Shown in pieces: positions 1-8,397 of a stretch of 64,000 bases of DNA; positions within the stretch are counted from its first letter, which is position 1; every line of letters starts with the position of its first letter. The notes beneath the pieces are model-generated. The model ran no database searches. It was not told the origin of the DNA and saw nothing but the letters and a program-made list of their open reading frames with translations. This stretch comes from Lachnospiraceae bacterium (GTDB lineage Bacteria; Bacillota; Clostridia; Lachnospirales; Lachnospiraceae). Location: the NCBI GenBank assembly GCA_017473905.1, contig JAFUJA010000004.1, positions 29,355 to 93,354 on the forward strand. Direction: 5' to 3'. A program made the translations under genes and the position numbers.

Positions 1-1031
1 CCTTCCGTAAAACAATTCTGTACCTGCATTTTATTCTGTGTAAGAGTACCTGTTTTATCTGAGCAGATAACGGAAACACAACCTAAACTTTCCACTGCCT
101 TTAACTCTTTGATAATGGCGTTTTCCTTTGCCATTTTACGGGTTCCCATGGCCTGGACAATGGTTACGATGGAGCTTAATGCTTCCGGAATTGCAGCTAC
201 CGCCAGAGCTACCGCAAACATAAGTGCATCTAAAAGTTCCTGTTTACGGAACAGACTGATACCGAATACAACTGCTGCCACAATCAGAATGAGAATGGAC
301 AATTTCATGGAAAATGCATCCAGACTTTCCTGCAGGGGAGTTTTTTTCTTCTTTGCCGCATTTAAAAGACCGGCAATTTTACCGATTTCCGTATCCATTC
401 CGGTTCCGGTCACAACCATCCGGGCACGGCCATAGGTTACAAGGCTTCCGGAATAGGCCATATTCACTCGTTCTCCCAAAGGAATCACGCCGGTAAGTTC
501 CACATCATCTTTATCCACACAAAGAGATTCTCCGGTAAGGGAGCTTTCATTTACCTGTAAGGAATAGGACTCTAAAATTCTACCGTCCGCAACAACCAGA
601 TCACCGGCTTCCAGTTCCACAATGTCACCGGGTACGATTTCCATGGATGCAACTTCCTGCTTACAGCCGTCTCTGATTACTTTTGCACTGGGTGCTGACA
701 TAGCCCTTAAACCGGCAAGAGACTTTTCTGCCTTCACATACTGTACGGTACCAAGAATGGCATTCATGGTAATAACCGCAAGAATAACCACGGTACTTTC
801 ACCATTGCCGGAAAAGAAAGAAATAACAGCAGCAATAATAAGTATAATAACCAATAAATCTTTAAACTGTTCCAGAAAAATAACAATTACGCTTTTCTGT
901 TTTTCTTCCCGGAGTTTGTTTTCTCCGTATTTTTTTAACCGCTCCGCCACTTCTTCTTTTGTGAGACCCGATTCCTTTGTTTCCAATTCTTCCAGTACGT
1001 TTTTCTTTTGTTCCAAATACCACTCTTTCAT
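1..1031 (-). CDS. Cation-transporting P-type ATPase (Ca2+/Mn2+ type), N-terminal part, runs off the window
   Basis: Partial gene; reading leftward from ATG at 1031 the frame stays open to base 1. It starts MKEWYLEQKK, has a cation-ATPase N-terminal domain, membrane helices around residues 55-100 and 250-300, an actuator domain with the TGES motif, and at the window edge the phosphorylation motif SDKTGTLTQ whose Asp is phosphorylated by ATP. Family knowledge: a P2-type pump exporting Ca2+ or Mn2+ from the cytoplasm. The AGGAGAGCTC ribosome site lies just upstream. The yybP-ykoY riboswitch at 1133-1220 argues for Mn2+ as physiological substrate, which is an inference. Nucleotide-binding and C-terminal membrane domains are outside the window. 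Confidence 0.93.
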   Translation of the reverse strand, partial: MKEWYLEQKKNVLEELETKESGLTKEEVAERLKKYGENKLREEKQKSVIVIFLEQFKDLLVIILIIAAVISFFSGNGESTVVILAVITMNAILGTVQYVKAEKSLAGLRAMSAPSAKVIRDGCKQEVASMEIVPGDIVELEAGDLVVADGRILESYSLQVNESSLTGESLCVDKDDVELTGVIPLGERVNMAYSGSLVTYGRARMVVTGTGMDTEIGKIAGLLNAAKKKKTPLQESLDAFSMKLSILILIVAAVVFGISLFRKQELLDALMFAVALAVAAIPEALSSIVTIVQAMGTRKMAKENAIIKELKAVESLGCVSVICSDKTGTLTQNKMQVQNCFTE

Positions 1032-1100
1032 TTGAGCTCTCCTTTCTTTTCAGATGCAGGCTCTCTTTTTTATTTATACGATGGATTTCCATATACAAAT

Positions 1101-1141
1101 AAAAAAGAGACCTTTGCTGCATCCGTTGCAACAAAAGTCTC
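1101..1141 (-). terminator. Riboswitch expression-platform terminator
   Basis: Minus strand: GAGACTTTTGTTGC, a short loop, GCAGCAAAGGTCTC, then six T. The 5' arm shares its GAGACTTTT with the 3' side of aptamer P1, so aptamer closing and terminator formation exclude each other. The terminator's 3' arm and T tract can in turn pair with a downstream segment at 1059-1080. Confidence 0.88.
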
Positions 1142-1220
1142 GTTACTTACCTGATTGAGCCGGGTTTCTCACCGTGATGACGACACAATCACCGTTTTTT
1201 TAACGGTAACTACTCCCTTT
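1133..1220 (-). ncRNA. yybP-ykoY (Mn2+) riboswitch aptamer
   Basis: On the minus strand the element begins AAAGGGAGTAG, contains GTCGTCATCACGG and CCCGGCTCAATCAGG, and closes with AACGAGACTTTT. These are the conserved blocks of the yybP-ykoY aptamer, which binds Mn2+ and is often found before P-type cation ATPases. The first AAAG can pair with the last CTTT to form P1. The element sits directly before a terminator and the ATPase gene, so it is an 'ON' switch by family precedent: metal binding forms P1 and frees the downstream gene from termination. Confidence 0.93.
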
Positions 1221-1231
1221 TATTTACGGCT

Positions 1232-1237
1232 AGTATA
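1232..1237 (-). promoter_or_regulatory. Likely -10 box of the riboswitch-ATPase transcript
   Basis: TATACT on the minus strand, about a dozen bases before the aptamer's first conserved block. The -35 match (TAGAAT, 17 bases further up) is poor, so only the -10 call is made. Confidence 0.45.
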
Positions 1238-1313
1238 CCACGGCCCGATTTAAAATTCTATCAAATTCTTGTTTTTATCATGTAAAGAACATGTAAATTT
1301 TCAGACAGAATTC

Positions 1314-1769
1314 TTACGCCATACCATTGACGGTTTTATATTTATAAAGCATTTCCGCATGATTCTGTTCTTCCACCTGAATATCGGCAAGAAGCTTACG
1401 GATTGCAGCATCTGCAAAGATAAATACATTATTGTTGTATTCGGAAGACACCATCTTTTCGGTACCGATACAGTCTGTGGCAAGGAAGCAGTCCGCCTTC
1501 TTGTCCTCTGAATTGGTAAGGGCATCATAGGTGGCCTGAGGTGCATAGGATGCTCCGTCGTTGTCATTACAGTCACAAGTGGGTGTCTTTCCCTCCAAAA
1601 CCTGATTCAATGACTGAAGATGCTCTGCTTCTTTCTTGGAAAGCTGCTTAAATAAGTCCTTTAAAACAGGGTCCTTTGCCTGCTGCTCATACTTGGTATA
1701 CTTTTCGATACAGCACTGTTCCTGTGTACACAAATCCTGAATTGCCTGCATTTCTTTTTCTTTTAACAT
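1314..1769 (-). CDS. Ferritin-like spore coat protein (CotF-like domain)
   Basis: 151 residues, start ATG at 1769 with AGAGGAAATATC upstream. The first part (residues 1-60, with paired Glu and His residues such as EQCCIEKYTKYEQQAKD and KKEAEHL) and the last part (VEEQNHAEMLYKYK) look like the helices of the coat-protein F / rubrerythrin-like fold, with a Cys-Asn-Asp-rich linker between. Members of this family are attached to spores or scattered in spore-former genomes; whether this one binds metal is unclear. It stands alone, with a separate promoter region. Confidence is good for the family and modest for role. Confidence 0.72.
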   Translation of the reverse strand: MLKEKEMQAIQDLCTQEQCCIEKYTKYEQQAKDPVLKDLFKQLSKKEAEHLQSLNQVLEGKTPTCDCNDNDGASYAPQATYDALTNSEDKKADCFLATDCIGTEKMVSSEYNNNVFIFADAAIRKLLADIQVEEQNHAEMLYKYKTVNGMA

Positions 1770-1799
1770 GATATTTCCTCTTTTCTTTTTACTTTTTTA

Positions 1800-1837
1800 C
1801 CGGAAAGACAGGCCCGGTCTACCGTCCTGCCTTCCGG
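1800..1837. repeat. Inverted repeat between the GH2 gene and the coat-like gene
   Basis: CCGGAAAGACAGG and CCTGCCTTCCGG face each other across a 13-base loop that contains a further CCGG-type pairing. It lies downstream of the glycosidase operon and upstream of the coat gene's ribosome site. On the minus strand it is not followed by a T run, so it is at best a weak terminator for the operon or a leader hairpin of the coat gene. Confidence 0.4.
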
Positions 1838-1895
1838 TTTCCATTGTTATTTTTTCCCGTCAAAAGGGTTTTATACATAAAAAAGAAATGATTTG

Positions 1896-2035
1896 TTAAT
1901 TTTTAGAAATCCGGTTCAACTCCCTGTTCAAAGAAAGAAGCTGTTCCTTGGTTACATGCACTCCTGCCGCTCCCATAAGCCCGGAAAGACGGATAACAGT
2001 AAAACCACCCATCATCTCCAGCATTTTCTCATTTT
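1896..2035 (-). pseudogene. Detached C-terminal tail of the GH2 glycosidase (frame -1)
   Basis: About 44 codons continuing the glycosidase after the frame break, ending at TAA 1896-1898. It reads EKMLEMMGGFTVIRLSGLMG and so on and has no own start or ribosome site. Restoring one A at the AAAA run on the coding strand joins it to the main frame, giving a gene of 1896-4135. It could be a real recent mutation or a base-calling error in a homopolymer. Confidence 0.65.
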
Positions 2036-4135
2036 CAGTGCATCTCCCATCATACTTTCCTCACTGCCGGAAGCCAGTTCTTTTAAAAAGCCGGCAATCA
2101 GTCCGGCGGAAGCAGGATTGGCAAGGAGGTCGGATATTTTATCATTCAGGGAATAAAAGCCTTCCGGCTGCTGAACATCAAACCAGTTTAATACAGCACC
2201 CTTTTCTTTTAGTCTGTATGCTTCGTTAAAATGCGGCACCTTACGGATTCTCGCAGTGTCCGTATGGGCACCCGCAATAGCCATGATTTCGCTCTCTCCC
2301 TCGTTGGGTACATCAAAATGAAAGAAATGTGTGGTACTTTCTTTGGTTTCCAGACTTTTGCCGTTTACAATCAGTTCCACCTTGGGAAGATTACTGTACA
2401 CCGTAACACGGGTTACACTTTCCACCCTGTCCACGTATCTTTTTCCGCAGATATGCACGAACTCTTCCTTGGAAAGCCAGGCCTTATAAGCATAAAACGC
2501 ATCTTTTTTATAACTTCGGTCAAAAGTTACAAGACCTTTGTGATTCTGTCCGTTTTCTCCCCCTTCATTTCTTGCATCCGCACCGAAATCAAACATATTC
2601 CACACATAGGTGCACCAGAGATAATCCCTTGTAAAAAGCTGCTTAATCAACTCTTCGTGATAATAGCTCTGATATTCCTCCGTATAATCTCCCTGGGTAG
2701 GATTGGAAGTATGCCAGTTTAAGGCTTCACAACCGTATTCGCTGACACCGATGGGAATATTGGGATATTCGGCATGGAATTTGTCAAACCAGGGACCGTT
2801 CATGGAAACGTCTCCGCCGTACCAGCCGAAATAGTGATTGTAGGCAATCACGTCAGGAATTTTTAAATAAGAGGCATGAATATCACACATGGATACTGCC
2901 GCAACGGTAGTAAGACGGGTAGGGTCCATTTTATGGGCAAGATCGTTTAACATCATATGATTGGAAATCAAATCCCCATCCTCTTCTCCTGCCATGGTGA
3001 TTTCATTGGAAAGTCCCCACACTACAATACTGGGGTGATTGTAATTCTGGACAATCAACTCTTCCATTGCCTGCTTCGTATTGTCCCTGCCTTTCTCCAT
3101 GTGCTGGGAAATATAAGGAATTTCCGCCCATACCACCATACCGTACTCGTCACAAAGTTCATAAAAGTACCGGTCGTGCTGATAATGGGCAAGGCGAATG
3201 GTGTTTGCACCCATTTCCGCAATCAGCTCCATATCTTTTAAGTGATGTTCCTTATGAAGGGCATTCCCCAGTTCCCACCAGTCCTGATGTCTGGAAACAC
3301 CTCGCAGAGGGTATTTTACACCGTTTAAAAGAAATCCCTCATGGGCATCCATCACGAAAGTTCTGCAGCCGAATCTTGTTGAAACACGGTCAAGTTCTTC
3401 CCCGTTTAAGGTCAAAACCGCAGTAGCCCTATAAAGATACGGGTCAATTCTTCCATGCCACAAATGCACGTTTTTAATTAAAAATCTTGCACCGGTGTCC
3501 GTACCTTTTCCCTGAAAAGTACCGAGGCAGTTCCCTTCCATATCCTCAAGATGAAAGGTTATCGCATGCATTTCCCCGGCATTGTAGTGCTCTACTTTGA
3601 TTTCCACGTTTGCATCATTACCGTCAATCAAGGGAGTAACATGAATCCCCGGCGTACCCATTTTTACAAGTTCAAAATGGGTTGAAGACACGGAGATAAC
3701 CGATACATCACGATAAAGACCGCCATAAAAAGTAAAATCCGCTTTCTGGGGATATACCCTGTCATTCACACCGTTGTTGACTTCAATCACAAGAAGATTT
3801 CCCTCTTCCTTTAGCCCTGTAAGTTCTACCCTGAAGGTGGAATATCCTCCCTCATGTTCTCCGAGCTTGACACCGTTTAAAAATACTCCCGCGGTAGAGT
3901 TGGCGCCTTTTATTTCCAGAAAATGCTTCGGCAAAGAAGGAAGTTCTGACAAATCAAAGGTTTTGGCATAATACCCCGTTCCCCGGTAATAATCATTCCC
4001 GCCGTCCTGACCGTCAATGGCATTCCATGTATGAGGCAGGTTTACATAATTCCATTTTACAGGCATTTCGGAAGGCACATGGTCCGTATCCAGGGAAAAT
4101 GCCCATTTTCTGTTAAAATTTGTTATTTTACGCAT
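2012..4135 (-). CDS. Glycoside hydrolase family 2, probable beta-glucuronidase; 3' end frameshifted
   Basis: 707 residues, start ATG at 4135 behind AAAGGAGTATATT. Order: sugar-binding jelly-roll domain (about 1-170), Ig-like domain (about 170-275), TIM barrel (about 275-570). The acid/base lies in WGLSNE and the nucleophile in VSEYGCE; NHKG after the barrel is the position of the NxK motif used by glucuronidases to hold the carboxylate, though related galactosidases also keep N and K there. Last gene of the uxuA-uxuB-symporter operon, which supports a uronide substrate. The frame ends with KMRKCWR, but the next frame stays open to 1896 and encodes MMGGFTVIRLSGLMG and then TKEQLLSLN, a tail I would expect in this family. 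One missing base in the TTTT at 2032-2035 (AAAA on the coding strand) explains it. Beta-galactosidase is the alternative. Confidence 0.85.
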   Translation of the reverse strand: MRKITNFNRKWAFSLDTDHVPSEMPVKWNYVNLPHTWNAIDGQDGGNDYYRGTGYYAKTFDLSELPSLPKHFLEIKGANSTAGVFLNGVKLGEHEGGYSTFRVELTGLKEEGNLLVIEVNNGVNDRVYPQKADFTFYGGLYRDVSVISVSSTHFELVKMGTPGIHVTPLIDGNDANVEIKVEHYNAGEMHAITFHLEDMEGNCLGTFQGKGTDTGARFLIKNVHLWHGRIDPYLYRATAVLTLNGEELDRVSTRFGCRTFVMDAHEGFLLNGVKYPLRGVSRHQDWWELGNALHKEHHLKDMELIAEMGANTIRLAHYQHDRYFYELCDEYGMVVWAEIPYISQHMEKGRDNTKQAMEELIVQNYNHPSIVVWGLSNEITMAGEEDGDLISNHMMLNDLAHKMDPTRLTTVAAVSMCDIHASYLKIPDVIAYNHYFGWYGGDVSMNGPWFDKFHAEYPNIPIGVSEYGCEALNWHTSNPTQGDYTEEYQSYYHEELIKQLFTRDYLWCTYVWNMFDFGADARNEGGENGQNHKGLVTFDRSYKKDAFYAYKAWLSKEEFVHICGKRYVDRVESVTRVTVYSNLPKVELIVNGKSLETKESTTHFFHFDVPNEGESEIMAIAGAHTDTARIRKVPHFNEAYRLKEKGAVLNWFDVQQPEGFYSLNDKISDLLANPASAGLIAGFLKELASGSEESMMGDALKMRKCWR

Positions 4136-4156
4136 AATATACTCCTTTTTAGATCA

Positions 4157-5563
4157 TTAGGCTTTGTTTCTATCCTGCTCTTCCTGACGTTTCCGGCGAA
4201 GTGCTTCCACATTCTCATCCACTTTCTTTTTATGCAGGGGATACCAGAACCATAAAATAATGGCAAGCAGGGCAAACCCTGCGGCAGGAACCAGAAGTGA
4301 AATATCAAAAATGGAATCCACTACATCCTTTTCAAATGCGGTTTCCTGGGAATATCCGATTGCGGAAAGCAAAAGCCCGGTAATACCCGCAGATGCTGCC
4401 TGTCCCAGTTTACGTGCAAAGGAATACATGGCATAAATAGCACCGTCTTCCCTGATACCGTTACGGAGTTCCGAATAATCAATCACGTCGGTAATCAACG
4501 CCCAGTTTGCCATGGTAAAAATACCCAGACCGAGCCAGGAAACAAACTGTAATGCCACATAAACCCATACATTTTCAGGACGGATTATCAACGTTAAAAT
4601 ATTCACCGCGCAGGCAAGAATATTGGCAAATACACTGATTTCCGCCTTACCGAACCGGCTTGCAAGGGGCTTTACAAAAGCTGCCGCAATTAAAATGGCA
4701 ACCAGCATGGTAAGTGTGGATGCAGACTGGGCTACCGTATTTCTGTAATAGTTGGGAAATACGTAATTTGCCATGGTTTGCATGGTAAGCTGTGCCAGAA
4801 GCATTACCACGGAGGCAGCCACAATGGAAAGTAACGCTCTGTTGGTAAATGCATTTTTAAACATGTTAAGAAGGCTGTTTCTTTTATTCAGTTCAGGGTC
4901 ATATACCGGGCGCACACGTTCCGTCACAAGGAAATAACACAGCAGGTAACAGATAATTGCCAGAACGGAAAAAATACCCGCAATCCAGGTGAAACGTTCT
5001 CCGTTTAAAACCGTATTTCCGTTTACGGTATCGTAGGCAACCAAAGGAATTCCCGCACCGATAATAACCCCCGCAAGACTTCCGCCAAGGCTTCTGAAAG
5101 TAGATAATGACTGTCTGTCCCCGGGCTTTTCGGAGATGGTGGAAGCCATGGAACCGTAAGGAATGTTAATGGAGGTATAAAAAATGGAACCCCATAAAAT
5201 ATAAGTGACACTTAAATATAAAATTTTCATATACATGGGCAATCCGGCAATCCCTTCCTGATAAATCAGGAAAGAGGAAATTGCCACCGGAATACACATA
5301 CGGATAATCCAGGGCTTGAATTTACCGTTTTTATTGCCTTTGCTTCTGTCGCAGATTCTACCCATGGTAACATCCGTAAAAGCATCCACGAATCTGGCAA
5401 GCATGATAATCAGGCCTACAACCGCAGCAGAAACGCCGCAAACATCCGTGTAAAATTTTAAAAGAAAACTGGAGGACAAGAGAAAGGTAAAATCATTACC
5501 GAAATCACCAAAAAGGTAACCCAGTTTATCCTTCCAGCCGAATTTTTTCTCACCGGTATCCAT
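4157..5563 (-). CDS. GPH-family glycoside/uronide:cation symporter (MelB/UidB-like)
   Basis: 468 residues, about 12 membrane helices. The start (KDKLGYLFGDFGNDFTF), the loop RICDRSKGNKNGKFKPWI between helices 2 and 3, and the middle SMASTISEKPGDRQSLSTFRS are hallmarks of the glycoside-pentoside-hexuronide:cation symporters. Its start (ATG 5563 with GGGAGGATTCTT) overlaps the end of uxuB by 14 bases, and the glycosidase begins 21 bases after it, so it is translationally coupled inside the operon. The context suggests uptake of glucuronides with Na+ or H+. The charged C-terminal tail (RRKRQEEQDRN) is cytoplasmic. Confidence 0.9.
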   Translation of the reverse strand: MDTGEKKFGWKDKLGYLFGDFGNDFTFLLSSSFLLKFYTDVCGVSAAVVGLIIMLARFVDAFTDVTMGRICDRSKGNKNGKFKPWIIRMCIPVAISSFLIYQEGIAGLPMYMKILYLSVTYILWGSIFYTSINIPYGSMASTISEKPGDRQSLSTFRSLGGSLAGVIIGAGIPLVAYDTVNGNTVLNGERFTWIAGIFSVLAIICYLLCYFLVTERVRPVYDPELNKRNSLLNMFKNAFTNRALLSIVAASVVMLLAQLTMQTMANYVFPNYYRNTVAQSASTLTMLVAILIAAAFVKPLASRFGKAEISVFANILACAVNILTLIIRPENVWVYVALQFVSWLGLGIFTMANWALITDVIDYSELRNGIREDGAIYAMYSFARKLGQAASAGITGLLLSAIGYSQETAFEKDVVDSIFDISLLVPAAGFALLAIILWFWYPLHKKKVDENVEALRRKRQEEQDRNKA

Positions 5564-7184
5564 AAGAATCCTCCCTCTTCACTGCCCGTTTAATCATGTT
5601 TCGCACACTTCCTTCCCCGCAGTTCATTGCAAGATAGTAATCATACACTCTGTTGTCAAGACCACAGGAAATAAGATTCACGCCCCAGATGTTTTCATCC
5701 TCCATAACCGCTCTTAACTTCTCACTCCCTGTAAGGATTTCCTTTAATACATGTTTCTCTTTAAAGTTTTCAGTCACTTCTTTGACTGCCTCCAGCGCTT
5801 TTACATTGCCCCGGTCGGGACTGATAGTAAAAGAATTCCCGGAATCATCCGTTCCGGAAAGATATCTTAACCAGGCAGCAAACACAAGAGGAACACATAT
5901 CAAATCCTTGGCGCTTCCCAGCCGGGCAACTTCATGTGCCTTTATCGTTCCGCCAAAGCGTACACCCAGCTTTTGGGAGGTATCCGTTGCAATCCGCTCA
6001 AGTTTGTCTCCCATATAGGGGTTGGGCAGCCTTTTTTTCAATACATCATACAAAAAGCTTTCCGGTTCAATTACCTTCTGTGGAAGGAGCACAGGCATTC
6101 CTTCCCGATAGGCAAGATGGGCGATAAGACGTTCCAAATCCTCATCCCGCATTGCTTCTGCCATGGTTTTATATCCTAAAAGGGTTCCGCAAATCGCCAG
6201 TGCCGTATGCAAAGGATTCAGACAACAGCCCACCTTCATCCGTTCTACTCTCTCCACGCTTTCCCTGTCCGTAAAATACACACCACACTTTTCCAAACGG
6301 GGACGACCGTTGGGAAAGGTATCCTCAATGACCAGATATTCACACACCTCGCTGTTTACAAAAGGAGCAATCTTGGTTCCTCTTGCAGTTTCCAGTACTT
6401 TAAAGCTCCCCTGAGAAAATTCGGTTTCCAGAAGAGATATTTTTTCTCCGATTTCCGGCATGGGGGACGGCGTTATTTTGTCAATCATGGTAATGGGATA
6501 AGATACTCTGTTTTTATCCTGCAGATAATGAAGAAATTCTTCGGGACAGAAACCGTTATTCACCCAGCCGGAGGCAATGCGGGTAACTGCTTCATAAAGT
6601 CTGTCCCCGTTTTCGGAGCAATTGTCCATACTAACCAAAGCAAGAGACGCCCCTCCTTTTAAGAACCTTTCATATAAAAGTGCAGTCACCCTTCCCATAT
6701 AGCTGCCGGGTGACTGTAATCCCCAGCGTAAATCTTCTTCCACTTCCGGTAAAAGTTCTCCCTTGCCGTTCTCCAAAGAATATCCTTTTTCGGTAATGGT
6801 AAAACTCACCATCTGTAAGGAAGGCTTGGTAAAAAGTTCTTTTAACCGGTTCCAGTCCTCCGGAGTCCCCGGTGCCGCAGTAAATGATGCTGCAATGCTT
6901 CCCACCTTTTCTATGGTGCATTTTCCGTCACTTTCCAAAACGGCATTCCAATAGACATCCTTATACGGACGATAAATCCGTTGTACGATTTCTTTGTCAA
7001 AGCCTTCTACAACAATAACGCCCTTATCCGTATGGCCTTCATTCAAAAGCTGTTCTGCAAGTCTTGCGGGAAATGCCCGGAACAGATTGCCCGCCCCAAA
7101 ATGAATCCAGACAGGAGCTTCAAGAGTACGTTCTCTCATACGCTCTCTGTCATACCGGAACGTTTTTATTTTATCCTGTGACAT
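5550..7184 (-). CDS. uxuB: Fructuronate reductase (mannitol dehydrogenase family)
   Basis: 544 residues, ATG at 7184 directly after the uxuA stop, with GGGGGAAGCG upstream. The Rossmann start WIHFGAGNLFRAFPARL binds NAD; the C-terminal half carries the long-chain mannitol dehydrogenase domain (KVGCCLNPLHTALA with the typical N-x-x-H pattern). Reaction by family: D-fructuronate plus NADH to D-mannonate, the step before UxuA. Length suits UxuB rather than mannitol dehydrogenase, and the uxuA neighbour settles it. Glucuronate isomerase UxaC, needed one step earlier, is not in the window. Confidence 0.92.
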   Translation of the reverse strand: MSQDKIKTFRYDRERMRERTLEAPVWIHFGAGNLFRAFPARLAEQLLNEGHTDKGVIVVEGFDKEIVQRIYRPYKDVYWNAVLESDGKCTIEKVGSIAASFTAAPGTPEDWNRLKELFTKPSLQMVSFTITEKGYSLENGKGELLPEVEEDLRWGLQSPGSYMGRVTALLYERFLKGGASLALVSMDNCSENGDRLYEAVTRIASGWVNNGFCPEEFLHYLQDKNRVSYPITMIDKITPSPMPEIGEKISLLETEFSQGSFKVLETARGTKIAPFVNSEVCEYLVIEDTFPNGRPRLEKCGVYFTDRESVERVERMKVGCCLNPLHTALAICGTLLGYKTMAEAMRDEDLERLIAHLAYREGMPVLLPQKVIEPESFLYDVLKKRLPNPYMGDKLERIATDTSQKLGVRFGGTIKAHEVARLGSAKDLICVPLVFAAWLRYLSGTDDSGNSFTISPDRGNVKALEAVKEVTENFKEKHVLKEILTGSEKLRAVMEDENIWGVNLISCGLDNRVYDYYLAMNCGEGSVRNMIKRAVKREDSYGYR

Positions 7185-8267
7185 CTACGCTTCCCCCTTT
7201 CCGGAATTTTCCTTGCTGATGGCTTCCCAGAGACCGTTTAAATAACACGCTCCCAACGCTCTGTCATAAAGTCCGTATCCGGGCATGGCCTTTTCACCCC
7301 AGATCATTCGACCGTGGTCAGGTCTCATGGGACCGTCAAAACCGGTTTCATACAATGCTTTCATAATGGAATACATGTCAAAATCCCCGTCGGAAGAAAG
7401 ATGTGCGGCTTCCTCAAAGTCCCTGTCACCGTGGAATTTCAAATTTCTTACATGGGCAAAATGAATTCTTCCCTTTAACTTTGTGATGGTTTCCGTTAAA
7501 TTATTGGCCCTGTCCGTTCCGAAGGAACCGGTGCAGAATGTAATTCCGTTATGCACGTTGTCCACTTCTTTTAAAAGACGTAATAAATTGTGCTTATTGG
7601 TCATAATCCGGGGAAGTCCGAAAACAGACCACGCCGGGTCATCGGGATGAATTGCCATGTGAATGTCATACTTATCACACACCGGCATAATGGCCTTAAG
7701 AAAATACACCAGATTCTGAAACAGCATTTCTTCATTAACACCTTTGTAAGCTTCCAGGGAACCTGAAATTTCCTCCATACGTTCCGGCTCCCAACCGGGC
7801 ATTACCGTGCCGTTCATATCTCCTTTGATAAAAGTAAACAGATTCTCTGCAATCAGAGATTCAAGCGTACTCTCCCGATATGCCAAAACCGTGGAACCGT
7901 CTTCTCTTTCCCTTGCCAGCTCCGTTCTCGTCCAGTCAAAAACAGGCATAAAATTATAACAAACCAGATGAATCCCTTCCTGCCCCAGATTTTCCAACGT
8001 CTCCACGTAATTCCTGATGTATTTGTCTCGCTCCGGTCCTGCCAGCTTAATTTCCTCATGCACATTTACACTTTCAATACCGGAAATTTTCAGCCCTGCG
8101 TCTTCCACTTCTTTTACAAGTCTTCTGATTTCTTCCCTGCTCCAGACTTCTCCTGCCGCCTTGTCATACAAGGTGGTAATTACACCTGTCACGCCGGGAA
8201 TCTGACGGATTTGCTCCAGGGTGACCGTATCATGCCCCTGTCCGTACCACCGCAATGTCATCTCCAT
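7185..8267 (-). CDS. uxuA: Mannonate dehydratase
   Basis: 360 residues from ATG 8267, chosen because GGAAGGAGACAAAAAT precedes it and the protein then starts MEMTLRWYGQGHDTV as in the family; the frame is open further up, but that stretch covers the promoter region. TIM-barrel enzyme; metal and substrate residues visible in AIHPDDPAW, FCTGSFG, HFAHVRN and RPDHGRMIWG. It dehydrates D-mannonate to 2-keto-3-deoxygluconate. First gene of the uxuA-uxuB-symporter-glycosidase operon, with a palindrome (8283-8295) between the ribosome site and the likely promoter. Confidence 0.95.
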   Translation of the reverse strand: MEMTLRWYGQGHDTVTLEQIRQIPGVTGVITTLYDKAAGEVWSREEIRRLVKEVEDAGLKISGIESVNVHEEIKLAGPERDKYIRNYVETLENLGQEGIHLVCYNFMPVFDWTRTELAREREDGSTVLAYRESTLESLIAENLFTFIKGDMNGTVMPGWEPERMEEISGSLEAYKGVNEEMLFQNLVYFLKAIMPVCDKYDIHMAIHPDDPAWSVFGLPRIMTNKHNLLRLLKEVDNVHNGITFCTGSFGTDRANNLTETITKLKGRIHFAHVRNLKFHGDRDFEEAAHLSSDGDFDMYSIMKALYETGFDGPMRPDHGRMIWGEKAMPGYGLYDRALGACYLNGLWEAISKENSGKGEA

Positions 8268-8282
8268 ATTTTTGTCTCCTTC

Positions 8283-8295
8283 CTTACCTGGTAAG
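8283..8295. promoter_or_regulatory. Candidate operator of the uxu operon
   Basis: CTTACCTGGTAAG, a 13-base inverted repeat with one central base, located between a TAATAC -10-like box (minus strand, about 8312-8317) and the uxuA ribosome site. This is a typical place for a repressor operator. No regulator gene is adjacent, so the binding protein is unknown. Confidence 0.45.
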
Positions 8296-8337
8296 AAAAT
8301 TTTGCTTTCTTTTTCCATAAAAGTATTAGCAGGACAC

Positions 8338-8382
8338 AAAAAAAATATGCAGTCTTTGTCCCACAACAAAAACTGCATATTT
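8338..8382 (-). terminator. Intrinsic terminator of the holA-to-ptsI unit
   Basis: Minus strand: AAATATGCAGT, then loop, then ACTGCATATTT running into eight T in total. A second block ACAAA/TTTGT extends the stem inside. It starts 15 bases after the ptsI stop and separates ptsI from the uxu operon. Confidence 0.85.
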
Positions 8383-8397
8383 CTAATTTTAAAATAA

